A DNA stretch of 64,000 bases from Mycobacterium colombiense CECT 3035 (GTDB lineage Bacteria > Actinomycetota > Actinomycetes > Mycobacteriales > Mycobacteriaceae). The position numbers and the translations under genes were made by a program. The notes under the pieces were generated by a model, which saw nothing but the letters and a program-made list of their open reading frames with translations, was not told the DNA's origin and ran no database searches. Every line of letters begins with the position of its first letter. Position 1 is the stretch's first letter. Of the stretch, positions 8,116 through 17,983 are shown in pieces. The stretch is taken from assembly GCF_002105755.1 (NCBI RefSeq), contig NZ_CP020821.1:5270001-5334000 (forward strand), in the 5' to 3' direction.

Positions 8116-9266
8116 TGCTCCACTCCCAGCGCGTTGAGGATGGTGCCGAATTTCGTTGTCGTTTCGGCGACTTCCTCGTCGGGGTCGGATTCGGCGACGA
8201 TGCCGCCACCGGCTCGCGCCAGCGCGCTGCGCCGGTCGGCCGACAGCTGCGCGCAGCGCAGTGACACCACCCAGCGGCCGTCGCCGCGGGCGTCGCACCA
8301 GCCCGCCGCACCGGCATAGAAGCCGCGGTCGCCCTCCAGTTCGCCGATCAGCCCGATCGCGGCCTTCGTCGGGACCCCGCCGACCGCCGGGGTGGGATGC
8401 AGCGCCAGCGCCAAATCGATTGCGGTGCTTGATGTGTCACGAAGCCGGCCGGTGATCGGGGTGCACAGATGCCACACCGTCGCGGTGCTGCTCAGCCGCG
8501 GTTCGGCGGCGATGGACAGGTCGTCGCACAAGGGTTCCAGGGCGGCCCGGATGGTCTCGATGACCAGCCGGTGCTCGTGCCGGTTCTTGGCCGAGGCGGC
8601 CAGCGCGGCGCCGTTGGCGGCGTCGGTCTGCGGGTCGGCGGCGCGCGGGGCCGAGCCGGCGAACGGCCTGCACTCCACGCGGTCGCCGTTGCGGGCAACC
8701 AGCAGCTCCGGGCTCGCCCCCACCAGCGCCGTCCCCGCGTACTCGCCGCCGGCGGCGGTCAGGTCCACGAGGTAGCCGTAGGCCGCCGGGTCCGCGGCGA
8801 CGAGCCGGCGCAGGATCACGCGCGCATCCAGCGGGGCGTCGGCGACCAGCCGCAGCGCGCGGGCCAACACCACCTTGTCCAGCGGGTTGTCGGCCGCGGC
8901 GAGCTGCTCGCACGCCCGGCGGATGCGGTCCCGGTAGTCCGCAGGCGCCGGCAGTGCTTCGGCCACCCGCACCGGCGGCAGCCGGTCGCCCGGCCAGTCC
9001 GGCGGCCCATCCGTGACGTTCACCGTCTCAGGCGTCAGCAGCGCGGCCGGGCGCGTGACGTCAAAAGGCAACGCGCCCACCACGATCGGCGCATCCCCCG
9101 CGCGCAGCGCCGCCTGCGCGGCACCCACGTCGTCGTAGCGACGCCGGACCCCGCCCGCGACCAGGGTTCGGGTCGGGCCGCACAGCGCGAACGGCGGTTC
9201 GGTGTTCAGATGCTCGACTCCCTCTCGCGCCGCTGCCCGGGCCGCATCGCCGTCTTCGCTGCTCAC
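8112..9266 (-). CDS. entC: Isochorismate synthase EntC
   Basis: A 384-residue chorismate-binding enzyme that isomerises chorismate to isochorismate, the first step towards salicylate, menaquinone or mycobactin-type products. Family motifs seen are VECRPFAGSAPR, KNRHEHRLVIETIR, PTPAVGGVP and GDRGFYAGAAGWCD near the Mg2+ site. The GTG start overlaps the gpm2 stop as GTGA, and the stop overlaps the acetyltransferase start as ATGA, so three genes are translationally coupled. Confidence 0.92.
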   Translation of the reverse strand: MSSEDGDAARAAAREGVEHLNTEPPFALCGPTRTLVAGGVRRRYDDVGAAQAALRAGDAPIVVGALPFDVTRPAALLTPETVNVTDGPPDWPGDRLPPVRVAEALPAPADYRDRIRRACEQLAAADNPLDKVVLARALRLVADAPLDARVILRRLVAADPAAYGYLVDLTAAGGEYAGTALVGASPELLVARNGDRVECRPFAGSAPRAADPQTDAANGAALAASAKNRHEHRLVIETIRAALEPLCDDLSIAAEPRLSSTATVWHLCTPITGRLRDTSSTAIDLALALHPTPAVGGVPTKAAIGLIGELEGDRGFYAGAAGWCDARGDGRWVVSLRCAQLSADRRSALARAGGGIVAESDPDEEVAETTTKFGTILNALGVEQ

Positions 9267-9853
9267 TGACCGGTCAATCCGAGCGCGCGCAACTGCCGCA
9301 CCCCGTGCTCGAACCCGCAGACCGCGATCGACGCGGTGATCATCGCGAACCGGCTGCCCTCGACCAGCGGCAGCTCGACCCAGCGCGTGATGACGGCGCG
9401 GGAGAAGTGGCCGTGGCTGACGAAGACCACGTCGCGCGACTCCATGTGCTGCAGCGCCGTCGCGACGGCCGCGTCGGCCCGCTCGCTGACCTGGGCGACG
9501 GTTTCACCGCCCGGGCAGCCGTGCGTCCACACCAGCCAATCGGGCACCGTCTCCTGGATCTGCGCCGTGGTCAGGCCCTCGTAAGAGCCGTAGTCCCACT
9601 CCGCCAGCAGCTCGGACACCTCGTCGACGGGCAGCCCGGCCAGCTGCGCGGTGGTCAGGGAACGCTGCCTCGGGCTGCTGATCACCAGCGGGTCAACGAG
9701 TTTGAGTTCACCGAGCGCGCCGCCCGCCAGCTTGGCCTGCGTCCGGCCGGCCTCGGTCAGCTCGACCTCGGTGCGGCCGGTGTGCTGGCCGGATTTCGAC
9801 CACTCGGTCTCGCCGTGGCGCAGCAGCACCAGACGGTGATTGTGCAAGCCCAT
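9263..9853 (-). CDS. gpm2: Histidine-phosphatase (phosphoglycerate-mutase superfamily), Gpm2/Rv3214-like
   Basis: A 196-residue histidine-phosphatase fold protein. The catalytic motif is LLRHGETEWS (His about 13) and the second histidine is in VVFVSHGHFSR. The M. tuberculosis homolog Rv3214 was annotated as phosphoglycerate mutase or EntD but was characterised as an acid phosphatase. First gene of the gpm2-entC-GNAT operon. The frame continues upstream to 10168, but the MGLHNHRLVLLRHGE start fits family alignments. Confidence 0.88.
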   Translation of the reverse strand: MGLHNHRLVLLRHGETEWSKSGQHTGRTEVELTEAGRTQAKLAGGALGELKLVDPLVISSPRQRSLTTAQLAGLPVDEVSELLAEWDYGSYEGLTTAQIQETVPDWLVWTHGCPGGETVAQVSERADAAVATALQHMESRDVVFVSHGHFSRAVITRWVELPLVEGSRFAMITASIAVCGFEHGVRQLRALGLTGQ

Positions 9854-9976
9854 ATCGACTGATTCTGCCGGACGACATGCCGGGCCCGTCGGCCGCAGCG
9901 TACGGCGAACGGACGAACGTGCCAGGATGGGCGTTGTTGAGCGCATGGCGACGACGCAGAGGGGAGAGGCGCGCCT

Positions 9977-10780
9977 ATGGCTGCTAAGACGCGGGTATTG
10001 GCGGTGGCCAACCAGAAGGGCGGTGTCGCCAAGACGACCACGGTCGCGTCGCTGGGGGCGGCGCTGGTCGAGGAGAACAAACGCGTGCTGCTGGTCGACC
10101 TCGACCCGCAGGGCTGCCTGACCTTCTCGCTGGGCCAAGACCCCGACAAGCTGCCGGTGTCCGTGCACGAGGTGCTGCTCGGCGAGGTCGAGCCGAACGC
10201 CGCGCTGGTCGAGACGGCGGAGGGAATGACGCTGCTGCCGGCCAACATTGACCTGGCCGGCGCCGAAGCGATGCTGCTGATGCGGGCCGGCCGCGAATAC
10301 GCGCTCAAGCGGGCCCTGGCCAAACTCGGCGACCAGTTCGACGTGGTGATCATCGACTGCCCGCCGTCGCTGGGCGTGCTCACCCTAAACGGGCTGACGG
10401 CGGCCGACGAGGTCATCGTGCCGCTTCAGTGCGAGACGCTCGCGCATCGCGGGGTCGGCCAATTCCTGCGCACGGTCTCCGACGTCCAGCAGATCACCAA
10501 CCCGGAGCTGCGCCTGCTCGGCGCCCTGCCGACCCTGTACGACTCGCGCACCACCCACACCCGCGACGTCCTGCTCGACGTCGCCGACCGGTACAACCTG
10601 CCGGTGCTGGCCCCGCCGATCCCGCGCACCGTGCGGTTCGCCGAGGCCAGCGCCTCGGGCTCGTCGGTGATGGCCGGCCGCAAGAACAAGGGCGCGGCGG
10701 CCTACGGCGACCTGGCGGCGGCGCTGCTCAAGCACTGGAAGAGCGGCAAGCCGCTTCCGACGTTCGCCGTCGAGGTCTAG
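9977..10780 (+). CDS. Orphan ParA/Soj-like ATPase (Rv3213c homolog)
   Basis: A 267-residue ParA-type ATPase. It has the deviant Walker A VANQKGGVAKTTT (about residues 10-22), the Walker A' LLVDLDPQG and the Walker B VVIIDCPPSLGVL. No parB or centromere-like repeats are adjacent, so it is not the chromosomal parAB pair but a stand-alone positioning ATPase. AGAGGGGAG lies 11-13 nt before the ATG. Convergent with the Rv3212-like gene. Confidence 0.88.
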   Translation: MAAKTRVLAVANQKGGVAKTTTVASLGAALVEENKRVLLVDLDPQGCLTFSLGQDPDKLPVSVHEVLLGEVEPNAALVETAEGMTLLPANIDLAGAEAMLLMRAGREYALKRALAKLGDQFDVVIIDCPPSLGVLTLNGLTAADEVIVPLQCETLAHRGVGQFLRTVSDVQQITNPELRLLGALPTLYDSRTTHTRDVLLDVADRYNLPVLAPPIPRTVRFAEASASGSSVMAGRKNKGAAAYGDLAAALLKHWKSGKPLPTFAVEV

Positions 10781-10837
10781 TGGCGATCGGCAGCGCGGCG
10801 TAGCCGGGCGCAGCGATCTTGAGTGTGAGCTGACGGC

Positions 10838-10918
10838 TTCGAGTGTGCAGTGGCGGCGCGCCCGATCGGCGTGTCGCCGCCGCAGATGCACACCGAAAGC
10901 CAACGATTCACACTCGAA
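10838..10918. repeat. Nested inverted repeat between convergent genes
   Basis: TTCGAGTGTG (10838-10847) pairs with CACACTCGAA (10909-10918), enclosing GGCGGCG (10852-10858) and CGCCGCC (10875-10881). A related half-copy, TTGAGTGTG, lies just upstream at 10819. It occupies the 169-base gap after parA and may act as a terminator or be a small dispersed intergenic repeat. Confidence 0.45.
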
Positions 10919-10949
10919 AAGGCGGCGCCCGTCGCGGCTTCCTTAGCGC

Positions 10950-12176
10950 TCAGCCCAGGGCGACCAGAGTGTCGCCGCGCTGCTCGAGCACCCGCGACCC
11001 GATCACGGCGGGGAATACGGGTTTGCCGGCCGGCGGGGCGCTCGTCGAGCGGTCCACCGGAATGTAGCGTTCGTTGGCGCCGCTGAGCGGGTCGTAGACC
11101 CCGATCGCGCCGGTGACCGGCACCAGCAGCCGGCCCGCCATCATCACCCCGGGCCCCAACGGCGCCGTCCTGTCGCCCGCGGCGATGGTGTAGCGCAGCG
11201 CCAGCGTGTTCGCGTCGAAGACCATCAGCGAATCGCCCGTCCACCAGGTGACCTGGCTGCCGGGGTGGGAGACCACCGCCGAGCGCGACGGCGGCTTGGG
11301 CAGCGGGGTGCTCGACACGGTCGCCCCGGTTTGGTCGATGACGTCGACCCTCGGCTGCGGCGCGGGCAGGTAGACCGCGGTGGTGTTCTCCGCCACGGTC
11401 AGCACCCGGGCGCCCGAATCCGGCGTGATGCCCGGTTCGGCCACGATGTGTTGCTGGGGTTCGTCGTCGTCCTTGCCCGGGCGCAGCAGCACCAGCCGCA
11501 GGTCGGCCTGGTTCGCGCAGCTCTCCAGCACCGACACCGCCTGCGAGCTGGCCGCGGCCGAGATCAGCTTGCATCCGGAGTGCAGGCCCCGCGTCGACGG
11601 CTTCACCCGCGCGTCGGTCTCGCCGTAGGCCACCATCCGGACCATGTCGGAACGCCACAGCTCCAGCCGTGTGTCGCCGACCGACAACACCGTCATGCCG
11701 TCGGAGGAAAGCCGCACCTTCGGATCGGCGTAGCCGCTGCGCGCGGGGCCCCGGCGACCGGTGGAACCGTCCAGGGTGCTCACCTGCCCGCAGCCGCGGT
11801 CGTCGCGGTAGACGCCCACGGCGTAGCGGTACAGCCAGGTGACCCCGCACAGGTCGATGTCGCGGGCGTAGCTCCAGCGGGACTGGCCGGTGCCCGGATC
11901 GCGCCCGTCGATTTGGCGGCCCGCGGCGGTGACGACCTCCCCGCCGGCGACCACCGGGGCGGTGGTGGCGGGACTGGCGGCGCTCCACAGCTGCTTGAGC
12001 CCGGCCGGCACCTGCTTGGCCGGCGCCGGGTTGGGTGCGGGCACGGCGGCGGGCCGGCTGCTGGTGGCCCGGGCGTCACTGCTCCACCAGATCAGCGCCG
12101 CGACCGCGGCGACGACGACCGCGATGGCCGCGGCGGCGAGCATGTCGCCCTTGGTGCGGCGCTCGGGTCTGACCAT
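10950..12176 (-). CDS. Membrane-anchored beta-propeller-like protein (Rv3212 homolog)
   Basis: A 408-residue protein with a short cytoplasmic N-terminus MVRPERRTKGD, one transmembrane helix (about 11-33), a Pro/Ala-rich linker, then a domain with repeated WxxD/E and GxVxxxD strands typical of PQQ/WD-like propellers, predicted outside the membrane. Four cysteines could form disulfides there. It starts 16 bases after the rhlE stop on the same strand, so it is probably cotranscribed with rhlE. The frame is open upstream but that overlaps the rhlE tail; ATG at 12176 gives the expected length of about 408. Role unknown. Confidence 0.8.
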   Translation of the reverse strand: MVRPERRTKGDMLAAAAIAVVVAAVAALIWWSSDARATSSRPAAVPAPNPAPAKQVPAGLKQLWSAASPATTAPVVAGGEVVTAAGRQIDGRDPGTGQSRWSYARDIDLCGVTWLYRYAVGVYRDDRGCGQVSTLDGSTGRRGPARSGYADPKVRLSSDGMTVLSVGDTRLELWRSDMVRMVAYGETDARVKPSTRGLHSGCKLISAAASSQAVSVLESCANQADLRLVLLRPGKDDDEPQQHIVAEPGITPDSGARVLTVAENTTAVYLPAPQPRVDVIDQTGATVSSTPLPKPPSRSAVVSHPGSQVTWWTGDSLMVFDANTLALRYTIAAGDRTAPLGPGVMMAGRLLVPVTGAIGVYDPLSGANERYIPVDRSTSAPPAGKPVFPAVIGSRVLEQRGDTLVALG

Positions 12177-12192
12177 GCGGCGGCGCGAGCCG

Positions 12193-13748
12193 TCAGTTGC
12201 TCTGCGTGGTGGTGGCGGCGGCCTGCCCATCGGCGGGCTTGCGACGCCGCCGGCGGCGGCGGGTGGAGCCGGCGTTGCCCGGGGGCGAGGCGGCCGGGGC
12301 TTCCGCGGTGGCCTCGCCGTTGGCGCTCGCGGTCCCGTTGCCCGACGGGTGCGCGCTGACGGGCTGGCCGCCACGGGTACGCCGCCGGGTGCCGGAGCGG
12401 CGCGCGGGCCTCTCCGACTTCTGCTCCGGCTTCTTGCCGCTCCGGTCGCTGCTGCTGCTGCGGCGCTGGCCTTGCGGCTTGCGGGCCGCGCCCACCGTGC
12501 CGCCGGCCTCGGCCGGGATGCCCAGCTCGGCGTGGAGGTGCGGCGAATTGGAATACGTCTCGGCGGGCTCGGGGCAGTCCAGACCCAGCGCTTTGTCGAT
12601 CAGCGACCAGCGGGGCAGCTCGTCCCAGTCCACCAGGGTGACCGCGATACCGGTCTTACCGGCGCGGCCCGTACGGCCGATGCGGTGCACGTAGGCCTGC
12701 TCGTCCTCGGGGATCTGGTAGTTGATGACGTGGGTGATGTCATCGATGTCGATGCCGCGGGCGGCGACGTCGGTGGCGACCAGCACGTCGATGTCGCCGG
12801 TCCGGAAGGCCTTCAGCGCCTTCTCGCGGGCCGCCTGGCCCAGGTCGCCGTGCACCGCACCGACCGCGAAGCCGCGCTCGGCCAGCTCGTCGGCCACCTT
12901 CTGCGCGGTGCGCTTGGTGCGGGTGAAGATCATCGTCGCGCCGCGGCCCTCGGCCTGCAGCACCCGGCTGACCAGCTCCACCTTGTCCAGGGCGTGGGCC
13001 CGGTAGACGTACTGCACGGTGGTGTCGTGGGTGGCCGCCGAGTGCGGCGCCTCCGCCCGGATGTGGGTGGGCTGGTTCATGAACGTGCGGGCCAGCGTGA
13101 TGATCGGGTCCGGCATGGTCGCCGAGAACAGCATGGATTGCCGGTCGGTGGGGATCTGGCGCAGGATGCGCTCGATGTCGGGCAGGAAGCCCAGGTCGAG
13201 CATCTCGTCGGCCTCGTCGAGCACCAGCACCGACAGCCCGCCCAGCTGCAGGTGGTTCTGCTGGCTCAGGTCGAGCAGCCGGCCCGGCGTGCCCACCACG
13301 ACGTCAGCGCCGGCGCGCAGCGCCTCGATCTGCGGCTCGTAGGGGCGCCCGCCGTAGATGGGGACGACCGACAGCGCCCTGTCACGGCCGGCATCGTCCT
13401 TGTCGGCGGACAGGTACTTGGCCGCCAGCGTCAGGTCATCGGTGACCTGCAGGCACAGCTCGCGGGTGGGGACCACGATCAGGGCCCGCGGCGTGCCGTT
13501 GAGGGGCGTGCGGCGGTGCCGGAGGTGATGCGCTGCAGCAACGGCACGCCGAAGGCGAAGGTCTTGCCCATGCCGGTGCGGGCCTGGCCGATCAGATCGT
13601 CGCCGGCGAGCGCCATCGGCAGGGTCAGTTCTTGGATGGCGAAAGGGCTTTCGATGCCCTTTTCGGCGAGCGCGCGCACGATCTCGTCGCGGACGCCGAG
13701 TTGCGCGAATGTTGGGGTCAGTTCAGTTGTGCTGGTGAGTGTGGTCAT
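12193..13748 (-). pseudogene. rhlE: DEAD-box RNA helicase RhlE, frameshifted in this sequence
   Basis: The helicase is split into two frames. The 5' part (13748 to about 13500) encodes the Q motif, IQELTLPMALAGDD, and motif I, ARTGMGKTFAF. The 3' part (to 12193) encodes PTREL, GTPGRLL, DEAD (LVLDEADEMLDLGF), SAT, the HRIGRTGRAGK motif and a basic C-terminal tail rich in Arg. The frame breaks in the run CGCCCCTCAACG (forward 13501-13507); one added C restores RPLNGTPRALIVVPTREL, the expected reading, and gives about 518 residues. Either a sequencing indel or a true loss; I favour the indel because three other genes here show the same kind of defect. Confidence 0.85.
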
Positions 13749-13969
13749 GCGTGGGTAAGTAGCCTCTCGGTGACGTTCGGTTGATGTCGGTATTTCTCTG
13801 TCGCGGTCACGCGCGCACGAGTTCCGACTCCGAATACGTCGCCGAGTCGCCGGCCCTGGCTCAGTCTGGGAGGGCCCCAGTCAGGGCGGGCCAGCTGTGC
13901 ACGCACATTTCGCCGATAGCGGCTTGAAAAAACAATTACGGCATGAGTACAGCCGCCATCTACCTACAT

Positions 13970-13991
13970 GATAGCTGGTCGATAGCTGGCC
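13970..13991. repeat. 11-bp tandem repeat upstream of the ferritin-like gene
   Basis: GATAGCTGGTC is followed directly by GATAGCTGGCC. The repeats lie 38-59 bases before the leaderless ATG at 14029, one helical turn apart, in an A+T-richer patch. This is where an activator could bind. The rest of the 280-base gap between rhlE and this gene holds no other feature I can support. Confidence 0.4.
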
Positions 13992-14016
13992 CCCATTTCG
14001 CGCTAAGTCAGCCGAC

Positions 14017-14022
14017 TACAGT
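14017..14022 (+). promoter_or_regulatory. -10 box of a leaderless promoter
   Basis: TACAGT, 6 nt, then ATG at 14029; no Shine-Dalgarno sequence. This fixes the start of the ferritin-like gene. Confidence 0.5.
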
Positions 14023-14028
14023 GTTGCC

Positions 14029-14748
14029 ATGACCCGGCCCTCCTGCCAGCCCCCCGAAGCCGATCTGGCCGCCGACCAAACCGATGATTCGCCCGCGCCG
14101 CGGCTGTCGGCCGATCACCCGGGCGTCAACGAGCTGTTCGCGGTGCTGGCCTACGGCGAGATCGCCGCGTTCTACCGGCTCACCGACGAGGCGCGGATGG
14201 CCCCCGACCTGCGCGGACGAATCTCGATGGCCAGCATGGCCGCCGCCGAGATGCAGCACTACGAGCAGCTGCGCGACGCGCTGGAAAGCCGCGGCGTCGA
14301 CGTGGTGTCGGCGATGTCGAAGTACGTCTCGGCGCTGGAGAATTACCACCGGCTGACCATGCCCAGCACGTGGCTGGAGGCCTTGGTCAAGACGTACGTG
14401 GGCGACGCCCTGGCGGCCGACCTGTACCTGGAGATCGCCGACGGCCTGCCCGACGAGGTCGCCGACGTGGTGCGCGCGGCGCTGTCGGAAACCGGGCACT
14501 CGCAATTCGTCGTCGCCGAGGTGCGCGCCGCGGTGACGTCCAGCGGCAAGCAGCGCAGCCGGCTGGCGCTGTGGTCACGGCGCCTGTTCGGCGAAGCGAT
14601 CACGCAGGCCCAGTACCTGCTGGCCGACCACGACGAGCTGGTCGACCTGGTGATGTCGGGCGCGGGCGGGCTGGGTCAGCTCAACGCGTTCTTCGACCGG
14701 ATGCAGCAGACGCACGATCGGCGCATGCACGAACTCGGCCTGAGCTAA
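14029..14748 (+). CDS. Ferritin-like fold protein, MiaE/hydroxylase-like (Rv3210c homolog)
   Basis: A 239-residue helical protein. Candidate diiron ligands: Glu in GEIAAFYR, ExxH in AAEMQHYEQL, a central Glu near YLEIADGL and ExxH in SETGHSQF. This is the pattern of ferritin-like tRNA-(ms2io6A)-hydroxylase relatives, but the substrate is not known. It stands alone between rhlE (divergent) and the Rv3209-like gene (convergent). Leaderless start. Confidence 0.8.
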   Translation: MTRPSCQPPEADLAADQTDDSPAPRLSADHPGVNELFAVLAYGEIAAFYRLTDEARMAPDLRGRISMASMAAAEMQHYEQLRDALESRGVDVVSAMSKYVSALENYHRLTMPSTWLEALVKTYVGDALAADLYLEIADGLPDEVADVVRAALSETGHSQFVVAEVRAAVTSSGKQRSRLALWSRRLFGEAITQAQYLLADHDELVDLVMSGAGGLGQLNAFFDRMQQTHDRRMHELGLS

Positions 14749-14767
14749 GCGCGGCGCGGCCGTCGGA

Positions 14768-15495
14768 TCAGCGCGCGCAGGTCGCCATGTTCGAGACGTT
14801 GGTCGACGCGATGACCCGCTGACCGGCGGCGTTGAAGATCGAGCAGCTGAGCTGACCGTAGAAGCTGGTCGCGACCACCGATTCGGTCTGCACGCCCGGG
14901 TTCAGCACCACGACCTTCGACCACGGCAGCGACACGTTGAACTCGGTCTGCGGCACGCCCCGCGCGTCGGTGTAGACGACGTTCACCAGGTCCAGCAGCT
15001 GCTTGGTCCCGTTGACGCTGTAGAGCACGGTGCGCGGGTTCAGCGCGGCCGTCGGCGGCGCCGCGGCGAGCGGCGGCGCGACGGTGGGCGCGGCCACCGC
15101 GGGGGCGCGACGGGCGCGGCGCTGGGGGTGGTGACCGTCGTGAACGTCTCGGCCGGCAGCTGGGACGGGCCGGTGGAGGCCTTGGGCGGCGCGGAGGCCT
15201 TGGTCGTCGCGGGTGCCGAGGTCACCGGTTGGGGAGCGGGGGCACCCAGCGTGGCCTTGGTCGACGCGCTGTCGCCGCTGTTGATGATGACGGCGGTGGC
15301 GATGGCGCCCAACGCCACGACCGCGCCAACCACCAGCGTGGCGGGACGCCAGCGCGAGTCGGCGGGCCAGCCCGTCCAGTTGTAGTCGGCGTTCAGGTAG
15401 GGATCGGTATCGCAGGCGTCGTCGACGTCATCGTCAACGGCGTCGTCGGGGTAGTCCCGGATCCTGTCGTCAAGGTGCGCCCACGTGGTACCCAT
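14768..15495 (-). pseudogene. MmpS-like, Thr/Pro-rich membrane-anchored protein (Rv3209 homolog), frameshifted
   Basis: An N-terminal acidic region (DDDVDDACDTDPYL) is followed by one transmembrane helix (LVVGAVVALGAIATAVII), a Ser/Thr/Pro/Ala-rich linker and a C-terminal domain with two cysteines in LSCSIFNA and MATCAR, which resembles MmpS proteins. The frame shifts in the linker at the G-run 15101-15105; one extra base restores PVAPPAVAAPTVAPPLAAAP and joins the halves to about 242 residues. The ATG at 15495 lies 7 nt after TAACTT, a leaderless start. Confidence 0.75.
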
Positions 15496-15502
15496 GGTGC
15501 CG

Positions 15503-15508
15503 AAGTTA
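15503..15508 (-). promoter_or_regulatory. -10 box of a leaderless promoter (Rv3209-like gene)
   Basis: On the minus strand TAACTT is followed by 7 nt and the ATG at 15495. It argues against the two upstream in-frame starts. Confidence 0.4.
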
Positions 15509-15714
15509 GCCATGTGAAAACACGGATCGGGTATCGCGCGGGGGTGTGAGACAACCTGCAAGCGAATCGTTACCGGGCCGCGACCACGGTTTCGCTGACC
15601 GCGAAGTGGGGGGACGCGGGGAGGTGGGGGTCAGCCGCGTCAACTAGCCTGCTGCTGACAGGGCCGGGACTGCAACACCTGCGCAAGACTGCAAGACCCA
15701 TGGAAGGGGTGACC

Positions 15715-16673
<959 letters not shown>

Positions 16674-16856
16674 TTATCGGCGGCCGGCCGTCGGTAAACC
16701 GGGGTCAGCCGCTCGCAGCCCGTGGAAAAGACCTTACTACCCGCCGCCTCGATGCGACCGTCATCGCGGTCGTCGCCGCAGGCAGAAGCGGTGTCGGAGG
16801 GCGGATTCGGGCGCGCCACGGATGGTGCCCGCGCCCGGCTGTGTAATCCTGGGGAA

Positions 16857-17882
16857 ATGACGTCGCCCCGGCCCCCGCGCAGCACAGATCGTGTGCCGGT
16901 GCTGCACGACGAGTGGCGCGAGCCCCTGCGGGCGCTGCGCGACCCCCTCGCGCGGGAAGCCGGACGCGTCCGCGCCGACCGTGAGCGGCCGCGTCAATGG
17001 CGCAAACAGACCTGGCTGGGGCGCTTCGTCTCCACCTACGGGTGGCGCGCGTACGCCCTGCCCGTGCTGGTGGTGCTCACCGCGGTGGTGATGTACCAGA
17101 CGGTGACCGGCACCGGCGCGCCGAAGCCGACGGCCAGCCAGCCCATCCAGAGCCCACCCGCGATCGGCGCGGTGGGCACCACGATCATCGATGCCCCGCC
17201 GCGTGGGCTCGCCGCGTTCGACGCCAACCTGCCGGCCGGGACCCTGCCCGACGGTGGACCTTTCACCGAAGCGGGCGACAAGACCTGGCACGTCGTGCCG
17301 GGCGCCACACCGCAGATCGGCCAGGGCACCGCAAAGGTGTTCAGGTACACCGTCGAGGTGGAGAACGGCATCGACCCGACCATGTTCGGCGGCGACGATG
17401 CCTTCGCCCAGATGGTCGACCAGACGCTGGGCAATCCGAAGGGCTGGACGCACAACCCGCAATTCGCGTTCGTCCGGATCGACAACGGCAAACCCGACTT
17501 TCGGATCTCGCTGGTGTCGCCGGTGACGGTGCGCGAAGGGTGCGGCTACGAATTCCGGCTCGAGACCTCTTGCTACAACCCGGTATTCGGTGCCAACCGC
17601 GAGGCGCGGGTCTTCATCAACGAGGCGCGCTGGATTCGGGGAGCCGTGCCGTTCGAGGGCGACATCGGCTCCTACCGGCAGTACGTGATCAACCACGAGG
17701 TCGGCCACGCCATCGGCTACCTGCACCACGAGCCGTGCGAGCAGCAGGGCGCCCTGGCGCCGGTGATGATGCAGCAGACGTTCTCCACGTCGAACAACGA
17801 CGCCGCGCAGTTCGACCCCGACGTCGTCAAAGCCGACGGAAAGACCTGCCGGTTCAACCCCTGGCCGTACCCGATCGCCTAG
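16857..17882 (+). CDS. DUF3152 membrane-anchored zincin-like protein (Rv3207c homolog)
   Basis: A 341-residue protein: basic cytoplasmic N-terminus, one transmembrane helix (about 67-85), a Pro/Thr linker, then an exported domain carrying HEVGHAIGYLHHE. This is the HExxHxxGxxH zinc motif of metzincins, with a following MMQQTF that may be the Met-turn. The function is probably an extracytoplasmic protease, not shown. The frame is open to 16722, but ATG at 16857, after TGGGGAA, starts at the conserved MTSPRPPRSTDRVPVL. Confidence 0.82.
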   Translation: MTSPRPPRSTDRVPVLHDEWREPLRALRDPLAREAGRVRADRERPRQWRKQTWLGRFVSTYGWRAYALPVLVVLTAVVMYQTVTGTGAPKPTASQPIQSPPAIGAVGTTIIDAPPRGLAAFDANLPAGTLPDGGPFTEAGDKTWHVVPGATPQIGQGTAKVFRYTVEVENGIDPTMFGGDDAFAQMVDQTLGNPKGWTHNPQFAFVRIDNGKPDFRISLVSPVTVREGCGYEFRLETSCYNPVFGANREARVFINEARWIRGAVPFEGDIGSYRQYVINHEVGHAIGYLHHEPCEQQGALAPVMMQQTFSTSNNDAAQFDPDVVKADGKTCRFNPWPYPIA

Positions 17883-17983
17883 CTCGCCGACGATGTGCGC
17901 CGGTGCGCGTTGCCGCGCCCTCGACGGGCTGCTGTGATGGTGGTAGACGCTTTCCGCTAGGCCGACCAAGGAGATGTTTCGCA

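Noticed and set aside
16722..16856. N-terminal extension of the DUF3152 protein
   Set aside because: The extra 45 codons lack a ribosome site and read as random Arg/Ser/Ala sequence; ATG at 16857 fits the family start.
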